From IMG/VR virus record IMGVR_UViG_3300009103_000142, positions 1 to 25,505 of that record: 25,505 nucleotides of DNA; one strand, written 5' to 3'. This document shows positions 1 through 9,182 of this stretch, piece after piece. Under the pieces are notes generated by a model. That model had not been told where the DNA came from, did no database searches, and saw only the letters and a program-made list of their open reading frames with translations. Position 1 is the first letter of the stretch, and the number at the start of each line of letters is the position of its first letter. A program made the translations under genes and the position numbers. This DNA is from a virus.

Positions 1-567
1 ACTGCCTTTAATTTGAGAAACTTCAGCAGAAGCACTCTTATGAGCAGTCTTAAAATTATCAAATAATTTTAGATAATTATCTAAATTAAGTAATTCAATA
101 AGGAATTTCTTCCTATTAGTATCTGTAGCAGTTAAAAACTGTAAGGAACTTGTAGTACTTTGATATACTAATTGACTAAAAGTTTTAAAGTCTATTCCTA
201 ATACTTTTTCAATAGTTTTAAAGGTATTAGTAGCTGTATGAGATGAAATATCTTCACCATCACACTCTAATACTACTTGTAAACTAGACTTTCTATCAAT
301 GCTAATAGTATATTCTTTATTATCTACTTCAAAAGTAAGACCTATTTTATAACCCTTTTTAGGATTATTTCTATTAATTATATCAGTCTTTTTGACTCCT
401 TTAGAATTTTTATTAAATAGTGCTTCTTCTAAAATAATAGGGATAGAACTTTTTCCTGCTCCATTTTCTCCAATTAATTGAACAAGTATATCATTATCTA
501 AGTTAAGGATATTATTGTCTCCATAACTGAAACAATTACTCCATGTAAGTGTTTTAAGTGTAATCAT
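1..567 (-). CDS. sbcC: SbcC/Rad50-like exonuclease ATPase subunit, N-terminal part
   Basis: The reading frame opens with ATG at 567 and runs off the left edge, giving 189 residues. The start MITLKTLTWSNCFSYG followed by a Walker A motif GENGAGKS (about residues 33-40) is the N-terminal half of an SbcC/Rad50 ABC-type ATPase. A Q-loop-like Gln lies near residue 136 (LVYQST). The coiled coil, zinc hook and C-terminal Walker B lie outside the window. The start overlaps the end of the SbcD-like gene by 14 nt, so the two are translationally coupled. Together they should form the ATP-dependent nuclease that processes DNA ends; T5 has the same pair in its D12-D13 region. Family assignment is confident. 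Confidence 0.92.
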   Translation of the reverse strand, partial: MITLKTLTWSNCFSYGDNNILNLDNDILVQLIGENGAGKSSIPIILEEALFNKNSKGVKKTDIINRNNPKKGYKIGLTFEVDNKEYTISIDRKSSLQVVLECDGEDISSHTATNTFKTIEKVLGIDFKTFSQLVYQSTTSSLQFLTATDTNRKKFLIELLNLDNYLKLFDNFKTAHKSASAEVSQIKGS

Positions 568-1489
568 GGTATACTTTTAAAACCTCCTTAACTTTCTTTT
601 CATTTAATCCAAGAATATATTGTAAATACTCAGCCAATTCCTCTTCTAAAGTCATATTAGCACTTAAAATAAGGGCAGAGTCATTATGTCTTTTAATAAG
701 TTTTTTATCTAAAAGAGCATTATCTTTATCTACCTTTACTAACTCTGATAAATCGCCTTCTAACTCATAAATAGTATGATGATAATTAGTTTTAATCATC
801 TGATCTGGGTGTCCTACAGTCTGTCTAATTAACTGAGGTAACTTTAATTTCATCCAGGAATAGTTGAGAGTATCACTATCGAATAGCAAAACGCCAGTAT
901 CGACGGGATTACGATGAAAAGAAGTGGTAATAGGACTTCCAGGGTATACAATATTTTTTTGTGAATTTTCATGCGAATGTAAGTCTCCAGCTATAACAAT
1001 ATCCCACCTTTTTAACTTCGCTAAATCAATTTCAGGTGTAACATGTGGAGGAATCTCTCCTCTTACATGAGTAAATAAAGTCTTTCCTTTAAAATTTTCA
1101 GGTTTAAATTCTTTTAATTTATTATAAGGAATAAAATCCATATTTCCTAATTTATAATAATCATCAATAATTTCTACTAAAGGATTAACTGCTTTTGTAA
1201 CTTCTTTTAAATTACTAAGAAAAGAAGTATTCTTCTTTAATGCTTCATGATTTCCAGGATAAATAATAGTTTTAATACTTACCTCCTTAATATATTGGAA
1301 GTATAGACTAAGTTCATCTAAGGTAGGTAATCTATCAAATAAATCTCCACCAATTACATGAAGTTCTACAGTTTTTTCTAATTTATGTAATTCTTTAAAT
1401 AGGAGTTTATATCTATTAGTTGCCCACTCCTTTGGGACATTCTTTTGACCTAGCTTAATATGCCAGTCTGCACTAAACAGTATCTTCAT
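554..1489 (-). CDS. sbcD: SbcD/Mre11-like nuclease subunit
   Basis: A 311-residue calcineurin-like phosphoesterase. The five metal-binding motifs are visible: SADWH (D8, H10), GGDLFDR (D49), PGNHE (N80, H81), H141 in FTHVRGE, and AGDLHSH (H171, H173). It is the nuclease partner of the SbcC-like ATPase, whose start codon lies inside its last codons. It is expected to trim double-strand ends or hairpins during phage replication and recombination. At 311 residues it is shorter than bacterial SbcD (about 400), as is usual for phage versions. A terminator lies just upstream at 1505-1531, so expression needs read-through or an unseen promoter. Confidence 0.93.
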   Translation of the reverse strand: MKILFSADWHIKLGQKNVPKEWATNRYKLLFKELHKLEKTVELHVIGGDLFDRLPTLDELSLYFQYIKEVSIKTIIYPGNHEALKKNTSFLSNLKEVTKAVNPLVEIIDDYYKLGNMDFIPYNKLKEFKPENFKGKTLFTHVRGEIPPHVTPEIDLAKLKRWDIVIAGDLHSHENSQKNIVYPGSPITTSFHRNPVDTGVLLFDSDTLNYSWMKLKLPQLIRQTVGHPDQMIKTNYHHTIYELEGDLSELVKVDKDNALLDKKLIKRHNDSALILSANMTLEEELAEYLQYILGLNEKKVKEVLKVYHDYT

Positions 1490-1504
1490 GTATTATCCTT
1501 ATAA

Positions 1505-1531
1505 GATAAAAAAGCCCCAATTAAGGGGCTT
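1505..1531 (-). terminator. Intrinsic terminator between the SSB and SbcD genes
   Basis: On the minus strand a GCCCC / GGGGC stem with a short loop (arms within 1512-1531) is followed by TTTTTT. It follows the ssDNA-binding protein gene and precedes the sbcD-like gene. It would limit nuclease expression relative to SSB. Confidence 0.85.
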
Positions 1532-1543
1532 CTTCGTTGTATA

Positions 1544-2182
1544 CTAAAGTAACTCTTGTACTTCTTCAGCTACTCCATCAGGTACATCACTAGAACTATT
1601 GTCAAGTACGCGACTTTCAATAAAGTCTTTCTGCTGGTCTGCTGAAGGTCTAGGAATTACACTATCAATCTCGGGGAGTTCTTTAATAGCTTCCTTCTCT
1701 TCATCTGTAAGTTCACGATTCTTACATTTTAGTACTTGAAGAGTGTATTCTACGTTAAATGGTAGAGGCCCCGTCTTTTGCTTCTTAAAGCATAAATCCC
1801 ATCCAGTTTCAGTATCTGTTGGGTCACCAAGGTCTTCTGCAGCTACCATAATAGCTTCGAATAACTTCTTCTTTAGGTTAAGTACTTTAACCTTACCATC
1901 ATCAGGGTCAATACACTGTACAGCATATGCCCAAGAACACTTCATATCAGGATGGTAGTGACGTACCCAATCCTTTTCAATATTTGTGAATTGTTCTTTA
2001 TCTCTATCAAAACCAAGACATTCCATAGGAACGCGCTTGCCGTCCGCTGTAGTTACCCAGTATACATAGCGAGGAAGTACATCTCCTACCATACGAACAA
2101 CATTGTTGCCCTCTTTATATGTATATGCCTCAGCAGAGCTCTTCTTAGCCTTACCACTAATGTTTCCAAATTTAATTGCCAT
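1544..2182 (-). CDS. ssb: Phage single-stranded DNA-binding protein (gp32-like)
   Basis: This 212-residue protein begins MAIKFGNISGKAKKSS. Its central region resembles T4 gp32-type SSBs: a basic N-terminus, then aromatic-rich segments around WVRHYHPDMKCSWAYAVQCID, then a conserved KVKVLNLKKKLFE segment. The C-terminus is acidic and flexible (DVPDGVAEEVQELL), as in replication SSBs that recruit partners through the tail. The position, between helicase and recombination nuclease genes, fits. Codon choice is visibly less AT-biased than in neighbouring genes, suggesting high expression, and a terminator follows directly. Identification rests on pattern memory, not alignment; it overlaps the upstream gene by 11 nt. 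Confidence 0.72.
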   Translation of the reverse strand: MAIKFGNISGKAKKSSAEAYTYKEGNNVVRMVGDVLPRYVYWVTTADGKRVPMECLGFDRDKEQFTNIEKDWVRHYHPDMKCSWAYAVQCIDPDDGKVKVLNLKKKLFEAIMVAAEDLGDPTDTETGWDLCFKKQKTGPLPFNVEYTLQVLKCKNRELTDEEKEAIKELPEIDSVIPRPSADQQKDFIESRVLDNSSSDVPDGVAEEVQELL

Positions 2183-2579
2183 TTTCTCTTATTTCCTCTA
2201 AAGTAAAGTGTATATTATCGTTGTTGTCTATTTCTAACAAAGGATTGTTTTCTATAGCTTGTCGATTTATATTAGTATATTTAAATGGTAATGTTGTATT
2301 TTTATACCATTTATAATCTAAATAATTCCTTAAACTCGCCAAACTAATATATTCAGCCATTTGTTTAAGTGTTGCATGTTTGTCGTTTTTGAATATCTCT
2401 TTTGGATTCAGTAAATAGCTATCTCCTTTTATATCTTGGGTTAAAAGTCTAAACTTCTCTTTATTTCTCTTAAATTTAATAGAGTTAAGCTGATAAGTAT
2501 TAGCATACATAATTCTTATTATATCTTTTATATTACCATTACTTAATCGTAATACTTTTTTCCAGTCATAAAATATCAC
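2172..2579 (-). CDS. Hypothetical early protein, first gene of a transcription unit
   Basis: 135 residues, not recognised. The start is GTG, supported by GGAG six bases upstream and by a consensus promoter whose predicted start point lies about 18 nt upstream. The protein is rich in Lys, Asn and Ile, with no signal peptide or membrane segment. A C-terminal acidic stretch (LLEIDNNDNIHFTLEEIREN) ends the protein. It overlaps the SSB start by 11 nt, so it is probably translated together with SSB. A role in replication or recombination is inferred from position only; it occupies roughly the place of a small unassigned gene in T5-like phages. Confidence 0.75.
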   Translation of the reverse strand: MIFYDWKKVLRLSNGNIKDIIRIMYANTYQLNSIKFKRNKEKFRLLTQDIKGDSYLLNPKEIFKNDKHATLKQMAEYISLASLRNYLDYKWYKNTTLPFKYTNINRQAIENNPLLEIDNNDNIHFTLEEIRENGN

Positions 2580-2603
2580 TTAAAACTCCGATTTAGAATG
2601 TAT

Positions 2604-2632
2604 ATTATACTAGAAAATAACCTACTTGTCAA
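2604..2632 (-). promoter_or_regulatory. Consensus sigma70-type promoter for the 2172-2579 gene and SSB
   Basis: On the minus strand TTGACA (2632-2627), 17 bp, TATAAT (2609-2604), followed by ATACATTC. An AAAAATAA tract lies upstream of the -35. It sits in the gap after the D10-like helicase gene. Confidence 0.93.
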
Positions 2633-2641
2633 GTGTTATTT

Positions 2642-3934
2642 TTAAGTAGCTATAGTTTGTATTTCATAACCCTGTTTAATATATACTCCCATACGTGCTT
2701 TAGCCTGTTTACTAGCAGTATTCCCTTTTAAATGAATATCTAGTATAACAGGCTGTTGCTTTCCTTCAAGTTTCCTAATAACTCGTCCTATTAACTGGAT
2801 TAGAAGTGGCTCATTATTGAGAGGAGTGCCCAAAATAAGAACAGATAACTCATTAAGCGAAATACCTTCGCTAAATATACTCTGAGACCCATAAAGGATA
2901 TCTGCTGAACCATTTTTGATTTTATCGAGTTGTGTCTCTCTTTCCACATGATCTAGTTCTCCCGTAATACATACTGCGTTATTTCCGGTGAGGTCGGCGC
3001 AACGTTTTAAAAATTGGACTCTATCGCTTACTACTAATATTTTATGTCCTTTTGCAGCATAAGTACTGGCTAACATAGATACCATATGTTGGTATTCTTC
3101 ATTGTAAGCGACAGTATTTACTCGTCTAGCCCAAGGTATTTTAGCACTATCTGGAAAACGAACTTCTGACTTAACAACTACAACTCTTGGAGTAATATAA
3201 TTTTCTTTTGGAGGTTGATGAACGTCAAAACCAAAATAATCATTAAAAATTACATGTTTCCCATCTTTTCGTTGAAGAGTACCGCTGAGTCCAATTTTAT
3301 ACCTTGCGGTAGATTTATCAATTATATTAGCAAATGTAGGTGCACTCACATGATGCATTTCATCTAATATGAGAGTTCCGAACATTTGAGAAACTTCTTT
3401 AATTTTCTTACTAAGAGTTTGTACATTAGATATAACAATCATTGGTTCAGTATTAAATTTTCCGCTTCCTATGATACCTGGTTTAATACCTAAGGTTTTT
3501 TCAATCTCTTCTTCCCACTGGTTTCTTAACGCTAAAGTATGGACTACAATTAGAGTTTTCTGCCCTAATTTAGCGGCAATAGCCAGAGCTGTAAAAGTCT
3601 TACCCCAACTTACAAAAGCATTAATAATTGCATTATCTTCAACTAAATTGTAAACTCGGGCTTGGCTATCCCTCAGCTCGAATTTGAACTCTGGAAAAAT
3701 TTCTGGAACTTTGGTACGCTTATCTGAAATTTCAAACTCATCAGGTATTAAATCCATTCTACCAACTGGAACACTAATTAATTTATCACTAATCCGTCCC
3801 ATATTTTTAATAATAGTTGGCGGATCCATTGGGTTATATGAAGGAATTGTATAAGTAAGCTCCTTATCTAATAGTTCCTGCCGTTTAGCGTCAGCAGGCA
3901 TATAAATTCTATTAGATATAATTGCTTTTTTCAT
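2642..3934 (-). CDS. SF2 DNA helicase, T5 D10-like (UvsW family)
   Basis: 430 residues of a superfamily 2 helicase. Motif I is FVSWGKT (residues 107-113), lacking the usual leading Gly of a Walker A. Motif II is DEMH (191-194), motif III is SGT (217-219), and motif VI is QLIGRVIRK near residue 385. The layout, with a short N-terminal domain and RDSQ before motif I, matches phage UvsW/T5 D10-type helicases that act on branched replication or recombination intermediates. It lies downstream of the polymerase and a small gene, overlapping the latter by 4 nt. The following promoter starts a new unit, so this gene ends the polymerase operon. Confidence 0.9.
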   Translation of the reverse strand: MKKAIISNRIYMPADAKRQELLDKELTYTIPSYNPMDPPTIIKNMGRISDKLISVPVGRMDLIPDEFEISDKRTKVPEIFPEFKFELRDSQARVYNLVEDNAIINAFVSWGKTFTALAIAAKLGQKTLIVVHTLALRNQWEEEIEKTLGIKPGIIGSGKFNTEPMIVISNVQTLSKKIKEVSQMFGTLILDEMHHVSAPTFANIIDKSTARYKIGLSGTLQRKDGKHVIFNDYFGFDVHQPPKENYITPRVVVVKSEVRFPDSAKIPWARRVNTVAYNEEYQHMVSMLASTYAAKGHKILVVSDRVQFLKRCADLTGNNAVCITGELDHVERETQLDKIKNGSADILYGSQSIFSEGISLNELSVLILGTPLNNEPLLIQLIGRVIRKLEGKQQPVILDIHLKGNTASKQAKARMGVYIKQGYEIQTIAT

Positions 3935-4440
3935 AATTTCCTTCTAGTATCTTTTAGTTTTTCGTTAGTCATTTCATAGAGTAAATAACCTCTACCTACT
4001 TTTAGTACTCCAGCATATATAGCTCTTAGATTTAGCTTTCCTTTAATTTCAAAAGGGCTATTAATATCTTCTAAACCAAATATAGTAGAGTTACTTGTAT
4101 ATTTTCGCCAAATAACCTTTCTATAAATTAGAGGGTAGAACTTAGTCTTTTTATAATTAAAAAGCCTACCCTCATAGTCTATAAACTTGTTAGAACCTGA
4201 AAGTATTAAGTCTTTAAAATTCCAAATAGCTTTTTTAAGGGGATAAAGTTTATAATCCTTCATTTCTTTAGCTATTAATCTTCTTTGAGTAAAAGGATCT
4301 TTCTTATCTTCTAAATCCAACCTTCTGGTTCCTTTATCATCAGTGATTAAACCACCTGAAATAATTTCATGATGACGAATAGCCCATACAGGCCAGTGAA
4401 TATCAAAGAAACTCAGAGTATTGCTTTTCGAATTTTCCAA
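3931..4440 (-). CDS. Hypothetical protein between polymerase and D10-like helicase
   Basis: About 169 residues, not recognised. No ATG occurs before residue ~60 of the open frame. TTG at 4440 is preferred because GGAGAGG lies about nine bases upstream; another TTG at 4458 lacks such a site. The start lies inside the 3' end of the polymerase gene in another frame, and the stop overlaps the helicase start by 4 nt, so all three are coupled. The protein is basic and aromatic-rich, with a hydrophobic C-terminal segment (AIYAGVLKVGRGYLLYEM) but no clear membrane helix. Context suggests a replication accessory role; this is inference. Confidence 0.7.
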   Translation of the reverse strand: MENSKSNTLSFFDIHWPVWAIRHHEIISGGLITDDKGTRRLDLEDKKDPFTQRRLIAKEMKDYKLYPLKKAIWNFKDLILSGSNKFIDYEGRLFNYKKTKFYPLIYRKVIWRKYTSNSTIFGLEDINSPFEIKGKLNLRAIYAGVLKVGRGYLLYEMTNEKLKDTRRKL

Positions 4441-6667
4441 AACTGTAATCCTCTCCAATATCGAGGTCTACCCCGACTGGTTGTCCAGGTATACTACAGC
4501 CTCGATCTTTTTGTGTTAATTCCGCCATCTTTTTAGCTACTATGTCTACACTCTCATCCATTACTTCTAGTACTAAAGAATCGTGCACAAGTGCAATTAT
4601 TTTAGCATCAATAGAATTTTGTTTAATCCATTGATTTAACTCAATTCCAGCCAGAAGATTAATGTCAGAAGCAACAGATTGAATAAGAAAATTAATCCCA
4701 CTACGAACTTCATGTGAGGCAACCCCCTTATCGCTGCTAAAAACATTAGGGAGACGACGCTTACGCCCAAATATGGAGTATATATATCCATAACCCTCAA
4801 TTTCCTCCTTTGATTTTGCTAACCAAGTCTTCAACTTTGAAAATGTTTCAAAATACTTTGCAATCGTATCTTTAGCATCTTGAATGGTGAAGGGTTTTCC
4901 ACTATCTTTAGAAACTGTTTCGGATACCTTAGCCGGTCCTGAGCCATACATTATTCCGAATGTAATAGCTTTGGCGGCTTGTCGTTGAGTAGCCGCTTTA
5001 TCTTTAATTTCAGATACTTCATAAGGCAATCCAAATACCATTTTGGCAACTGTGGAGTGTAAGTCTCCTCCACTTTTAAATACATTTTGAAGATTTTTAT
5101 CTTTACTAAGAATAGCTGCAACATATACCTCAGCTGTAGCTAAATCTTGCTGTAAGATTTTATAACCAGGCTTTGCTTTAATACAACCTTTTACTGCCGC
5201 GTTGTCTCTCGGTAATTGTTGCATATTAATCTTCCCACTACTAGAAAGCCTGCCAGAAGTAGTGGAAGTGAGATTAAAATATGTTCTAAGACGCCCATCT
5301 TTATCTAACTCCGGTATAATCTTATCCAAGTAAGTATTTTTAATCTTGGATTTTTGTCTAATATCAAGAATAATTCCAGGGATTGGATGTTCTTCCGCAA
5401 GTTGTTTTAGGACTTCAGCATCCGTAGAAGCTGCACCAGTGCCAGTAAGTTTACCAGTGGGAGTAAGATTAAGATAATCAAATAGAAGTATTCTAAGTTG
5501 TTGCGTACTATTAGGGTTAAAGATTTTACCCTGTTCTTCTTCAAATTTATGTACTTCTTTATATGAATAAAGTGTTTCTTTATCTGCTTCAATTTCTTCC
5601 TCCATTAAGTGCTGAACTTTACTTAATCTTTCAGCATCAAAAGGTACTCCGTTTTCCTCCACATCTTTTAAGAATAACATTCCAGGAAGCATTAACTCTC
5701 TATATACTTTAGTGAGTTGAACACTGCTTAGAACCTTCTTACTAAACATTTGATATAATTCATATGTAACTGCTGTATCAATAGCAGCATACTCATACAT
5801 AATATCAAATGGGATAAGGTCATAAGTAAAATCCCCTTTTAATACTTTATGTTCCTTACAATATTGTGTTTTAAAATCATCGAGAGCTTTATCATAGTCT
5901 CCATAATCTGTGTATTTCATAGCTAATTGTTTTAAGCCGTGTGAACCTTGTGTTTCATCTAATACATAGTGCATTAACATCGTATCTGAAACTTTAGGGA
6001 AATAAAAGCCAAAATGATACTCAAGCATCTTCAAGTCAAATTTAGCATTATGAAATACAATCATTTTAGAGGAGAAAATGTCCTGCAACAGCTTTTCAGT
6101 TCTTTCTCCAATACACTCAGTGGATATGTAGACACCTTGTTCATTTTTATGTGTAAGGCTAATACCCAGTACGTAACCATCTCTTGGGTATAAAGCTGTT
6201 GTTTCCGTATCGCACGCCACAAACTTAATCGTCTCATCGCTAAGTATCGATTCAAGATATTCATTAGCTCTCTCCTCTTCAATAATACCCTCAAAATCCC
6301 CTGTAACTGTAGGTGGCTTCTCCCCCGCTACATATCCATGTAACTTTTCTACTGCTCTTTCAAATGACGGTTTAGCGTCAGGTTTGAAACTAAGCATAGC
6401 AGGATTAATCATTGGAATAAATTTTTCATTAACCAAGTGTCCTGCAAATTCTGTAACTGAACCTACTCCAGCAATAAACTTAGAGGCTTCTGAACCAATA
6501 AGTATAACGTATTCGTAAGAGTCAGAATCAAACTCTAAATCTACATCTCTTTTTAGTAGTTTCTTTATCTTTTTAGAAGATAAATGATAATGGTCAAAAT
6601 CAAAATCAAAATACTTTCTATAATTAACTCCACTTGGAGCTTTATCAACTATTGCTATCTCTGCCAT
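4403..6667 (-). CDS. Family A DNA polymerase with 3'-5' exonuclease (T5-like)
   Basis: 754 residues. The N-terminal ~120 residues are unassigned. The exonuclease domain follows, with ExoI CDTETT (D153, E155), ExoII HNAKFDLKML (D211) and ExoIII YAAIDT (D297). Polymerase motif A is QQDLATAEVY (D508, E513), the DLxTAE variant of T5 polymerase rather than DYSQIE. Motif B is RQAAKAITFGIMYG (R562, K566, F570, Y574), with Phe at the position matching E. coli F762. Motif C is VHDSLV (H695, D696), with Ser where most family A enzymes have Glu. No 5'-nuclease domain is present. The start overlaps the primase end by 23 nt. This is the replicative polymerase. Confidence 0.96.
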   Translation of the reverse strand: MAEIAIVDKAPSGVNYRKYFDFDFDHYHLSSKKIKKLLKRDVDLEFDSDSYEYVILIGSEASKFIAGVGSVTEFAGHLVNEKFIPMINPAMLSFKPDAKPSFERAVEKLHGYVAGEKPPTVTGDFEGIIEEERANEYLESILSDETIKFVACDTETTALYPRDGYVLGISLTHKNEQGVYISTECIGERTEKLLQDIFSSKMIVFHNAKFDLKMLEYHFGFYFPKVSDTMLMHYVLDETQGSHGLKQLAMKYTDYGDYDKALDDFKTQYCKEHKVLKGDFTYDLIPFDIMYEYAAIDTAVTYELYQMFSKKVLSSVQLTKVYRELMLPGMLFLKDVEENGVPFDAERLSKVQHLMEEEIEADKETLYSYKEVHKFEEEQGKIFNPNSTQQLRILLFDYLNLTPTGKLTGTGAASTDAEVLKQLAEEHPIPGIILDIRQKSKIKNTYLDKIIPELDKDGRLRTYFNLTSTTSGRLSSSGKINMQQLPRDNAAVKGCIKAKPGYKILQQDLATAEVYVAAILSKDKNLQNVFKSGGDLHSTVAKMVFGLPYEVSEIKDKAATQRQAAKAITFGIMYGSGPAKVSETVSKDSGKPFTIQDAKDTIAKYFETFSKLKTWLAKSKEEIEGYGYIYSIFGRKRRLPNVFSSDKGVASHEVRSGINFLIQSVASDINLLAGIELNQWIKQNSIDAKIIALVHDSLVLEVMDESVDIVAKKMAELTQKDRGCSIPGQPVGVDLDIGEDYSFGKFEKQYSEFL

Positions 6668-7496
6668 ATAGGTTTCCTTTTATATGTTTTATGTCTTCTA
6701 AAGACAGTTCCCCTGGATCTAACCCATCAGGTAATTCCAGAGCTGTATCATCATTAATAATAAATTTCTCACTTAATAATCTTTGAGCAACTTTAGTAGC
6801 CTTTCGACCTGCTTCATCTGCATCAAACATAGTATAAAGTGTATGTACTCCTTGTAATCTTAAAGTCTCTATCTTATCTAATTGAATATTATTAGCTCCT
6901 AATATTGCTACTGCATTTGTTAAACCTTTATCAATAAGATTTAGTGCATCAAATATTCCTTCTACTAAAATAGCGGTTCCCTCTATAGGAGTTACTATAG
7001 AAGGGAAGAGAGGAAGTTCTGCACCCGAAGGTTTAATCATATATTTAGGGTGTGCGTTACTGTTAATATATCTACCAATAAAAGCTCTAATTTTACCTGT
7101 AATATCAGGTAATGGAAAAACTATTCTTCCATCAAAATTTTTATGAGTAAAAGCCTTATATTCTGCTAAAGTTCTCTTATCTATATCTCTGAAATGTCTA
7201 GTAAAAGGAACAGAACCATTAGGTATAGCTAAGCCAGTAGAATTAGCTTTGATAGTAGATATTTTATCTTGTAGTTGTCTTACTCTTAAATCTTGCCAAT
7301 TTCTATCTATATTAAAGAACTTAAATACATTACCTTTAAATCCACAAGAAAAACAATGGAAAGCCCCTTCTTGCTGGTCTATATGCATTGAAGGGTTATT
7401 ATCCTCATGTTCAGGATTTAAACAGCTTACAACGTAATCCTGCCCTTTAGGAGTAAAAGGTATATTATGTTTATTTAAAATCTCTTCTACATTCAC
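6645..7496 (-). CDS. DnaG-type DNA primase, short form
   Basis: 283 residues. The N-terminal CHC2 zinc finger is visible (C25, H30, C48, C51). A TOPRIM domain follows, with ILVEGIFDAL (E179) and the metal-binding MFDADEAG (D225, D227). Bacterial DnaG is about 580 residues; the C-terminal helicase-binding domain is missing here, as in some phage primases. The gene overlaps the DnaB-type helicase gene by 4 nt upstream and the polymerase gene by 23 nt downstream. This supports coordinated synthesis of a helicase-primase-polymerase replisome. Confidence 0.95.
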   Translation of the reverse strand: MNVEEILNKHNIPFTPKGQDYVVSCLNPEHEDNNPSMHIDQQEGAFHCFSCGFKGNVFKFFNIDRNWQDLRVRQLQDKISTIKANSTGLAIPNGSVPFTRHFRDIDKRTLAEYKAFTHKNFDGRIVFPLPDITGKIRAFIGRYINSNAHPKYMIKPSGAELPLFPSIVTPIEGTAILVEGIFDALNLIDKGLTNAVAILGANNIQLDKIETLRLQGVHTLYTMFDADEAGRKATKVAQRLLSEKFIINDDTALELPDGLDPGELSLEDIKHIKGNLYGRDSNS

Positions 7497-8866
7497 CAGG
7501 GTAAGTCTCCATCTTCAGCTTTAGGTTTTTTCTTCTTTCCTACATCTTTAACTTCTTCTTTTTCAGAAGGTTTCATTACATTCTGTGGTCCAAGTTTTAA
7601 ACTTTCCCAATTCATAGTAGAAGTAAACTCTAAATCCGGACCACTTCTAACTTTAGTAGAAGTAAATGTAATAGCTTCATCTTCCTTACTATGTGCATCA
7701 ATAAGAAATGCAGAATCAGGACTATCAAGAAGCCCTTTAGCAAATCTTGTTTGACCACCTTCATCAATCTGATAAGGTGATATCATAGCTAAATCATATT
7801 TTCTAGCAAACTCTTTTAACTTTTTACTTGCAAATATCTGAGACTGCCAATCATATAAATCTTTTCCAATTCCTGTTTCAATCTGGTTTACGTAATCAAC
7901 AACTACTAAACCTAGGTTGTCTCCAAATTGGGCTTTTGCTTTTTGAAGTTGTAAATCAATACTTGTTAAAGATAGAGACCTATCATCAACAATAATTATT
8001 TGATTATCTTCTTTTAAACTACACTCTGTTACTAATTTCTTTTCAAAATGTAGAGGGTCTCTTTTTTCTAAAAATTCTTCATAAATTGACTCACTACTTT
8101 GGAACATTTCAGCTCTTAGTTTTGCTAAGTCATTTAATTCGTAAGGTTCTAATCTATTCTTTCTAATATTAGCATAAGGCACTCCAGATAGAATACTACT
8201 TATACGTTGGAAAGTTTCTAGTGCTGTCATTTCAATTGTAAAATAAATAGCAGTCTTACCCATACTATACTGATTAGCAACCATATTAGCACTTACTAGA
8301 GATTTACCAGAACCACGTTTGCCTCCTAGCATTATTAGTTCTTCTCTATAAGCACCTCCGACTTTACTATCAAAGTCATTATTAATTCCAAGAGATATAC
8401 AAGCATGGTCATCCACGCCTTCTTCCTGGAAAATCATAAGATTACTCATATTTGCTACAGATTCATCTGTATGTGTCTTTTCATCTAGTTTTAGAACTAT
8501 TTCAGAAAGACCTTCCTTTACTTCTAGAGTATCTTTTACTGTTATTTTATCTATGTATGTATCAATTAATTTTAAAGCTTCATTTTGAGTATACTGATCC
8601 GTCAAAGCATCTATCGCTAAGTCTAAATCAACCTCTGGAATCTCAAGAAGTTTAATGGCGGCTAAGTCTTTCTCAGTCTTAAGGTCTCTAGTAACTAATT
8701 CTAGTTCTTCGAAACTAGGAATACAGTTTTCTTTATTATAGAACCTATGAATACTGGAATAAAGAGAACTATAAGAATCATCAAAAAATTCTTTCTTAAT
8801 TCTAGCCCATCCATCGAGACTCTTGTCTTCCAATAACATATGAAGAACAATTGCTCCGATGTCCAT
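7493..8866 (-). CDS. Replicative DNA helicase, DnaB/RecA-like
   Basis: 457 residues. An N-terminal helical domain (about 1-140) precedes a RecA-type ATPase. Walker A is GGKRGSGKS (181-189), with a basic residue in the loop as in DnaB-like helicases, and Walker B is LVVVDYVNQI (D324). Later segments (KELARKYDLAM-like, QIDEGGQTRF) match the DnaB core. The C-terminal ~30 residues are Lys/Glu-rich and probably disordered. This is the 5'-3' replicative helicase. It overlaps the primase gene by 4 nt and the upstream 99-residue gene by 1 nt. Confidence 0.93.
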   Translation of the reverse strand: MDIGAIVLHMLLEDKSLDGWARIKKEFFDDSYSSLYSSIHRFYNKENCIPSFEELELVTRDLKTEKDLAAIKLLEIPEVDLDLAIDALTDQYTQNEALKLIDTYIDKITVKDTLEVKEGLSEIVLKLDEKTHTDESVANMSNLMIFQEEGVDDHACISLGINNDFDSKVGGAYREELIMLGGKRGSGKSLVSANMVANQYSMGKTAIYFTIEMTALETFQRISSILSGVPYANIRKNRLEPYELNDLAKLRAEMFQSSESIYEEFLEKRDPLHFEKKLVTECSLKEDNQIIIVDDRSLSLTSIDLQLQKAKAQFGDNLGLVVVDYVNQIETGIGKDLYDWQSQIFASKKLKEFARKYDLAMISPYQIDEGGQTRFAKGLLDSPDSAFLIDAHSKEDEAITFTSTKVRSGPDLEFTSTMNWESLKLGPQNVMKPSEKEEVKDVGKKKKPKAEDGDLPW

Positions 8867-9165
8867 TATTTCGCCTTGTATTCGTTATCCGTTATAACCT
8901 CATCTAATTCTTGAGTTAACCTACCTATCATCTTTGACCTCAGTTCTTTAATTTTTTGAGAATATAATGCACCTTCGTCAAATAATAAATTTAACTGTTC
9001 TCCAGTAATTATTTGTTGAAGTGCAAAATAGATAGTGTCCCAATGCTCTGTTGTACTGGGGTAGGCTTTTACTTCTGAAAATTCGCCTAATACATCTTTT
9101 GCTCGTCTAATAGCTTCATCAGCGGTGAATGATTCCACATCATGAAACTTTGCAACAATTTTCAT
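8866..9165 (-). CDS. Hypothetical protein preceding the replicative helicase
   Basis: 99 residues, not recognised. A strong ribosome-binding site (AAGGAGG) lies seven bases before the ATG. The sequence is helical and charged, with KIKELRSKMIGRLTQELDEV near the C-terminus and no membrane segment. The stop shares one base with the DnaB-like helicase start. Such tight coupling suggests a helicase partner or loader, but no loader motif (no Walker A) is present, so this is inference only. It is the first gene after a strong terminator. Confidence 0.75.
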   Translation of the reverse strand: MKIVAKFHDVESFTADEAIRRAKDVLGEFSEVKAYPSTTEHWDTIYFALQQIITGEQLNLLFDEGALYSQKIKELRSKMIGRLTQELDEVITDNEYKAK

Positions 9166-9182
9166 AAAGCCTCCTTATACAA

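Noticed and set aside
5407-6294. Short minus-strand frames inside the polymerase gene
   Set aside because: They are out-of-frame shadows of the polymerase coding sequence without start signals.
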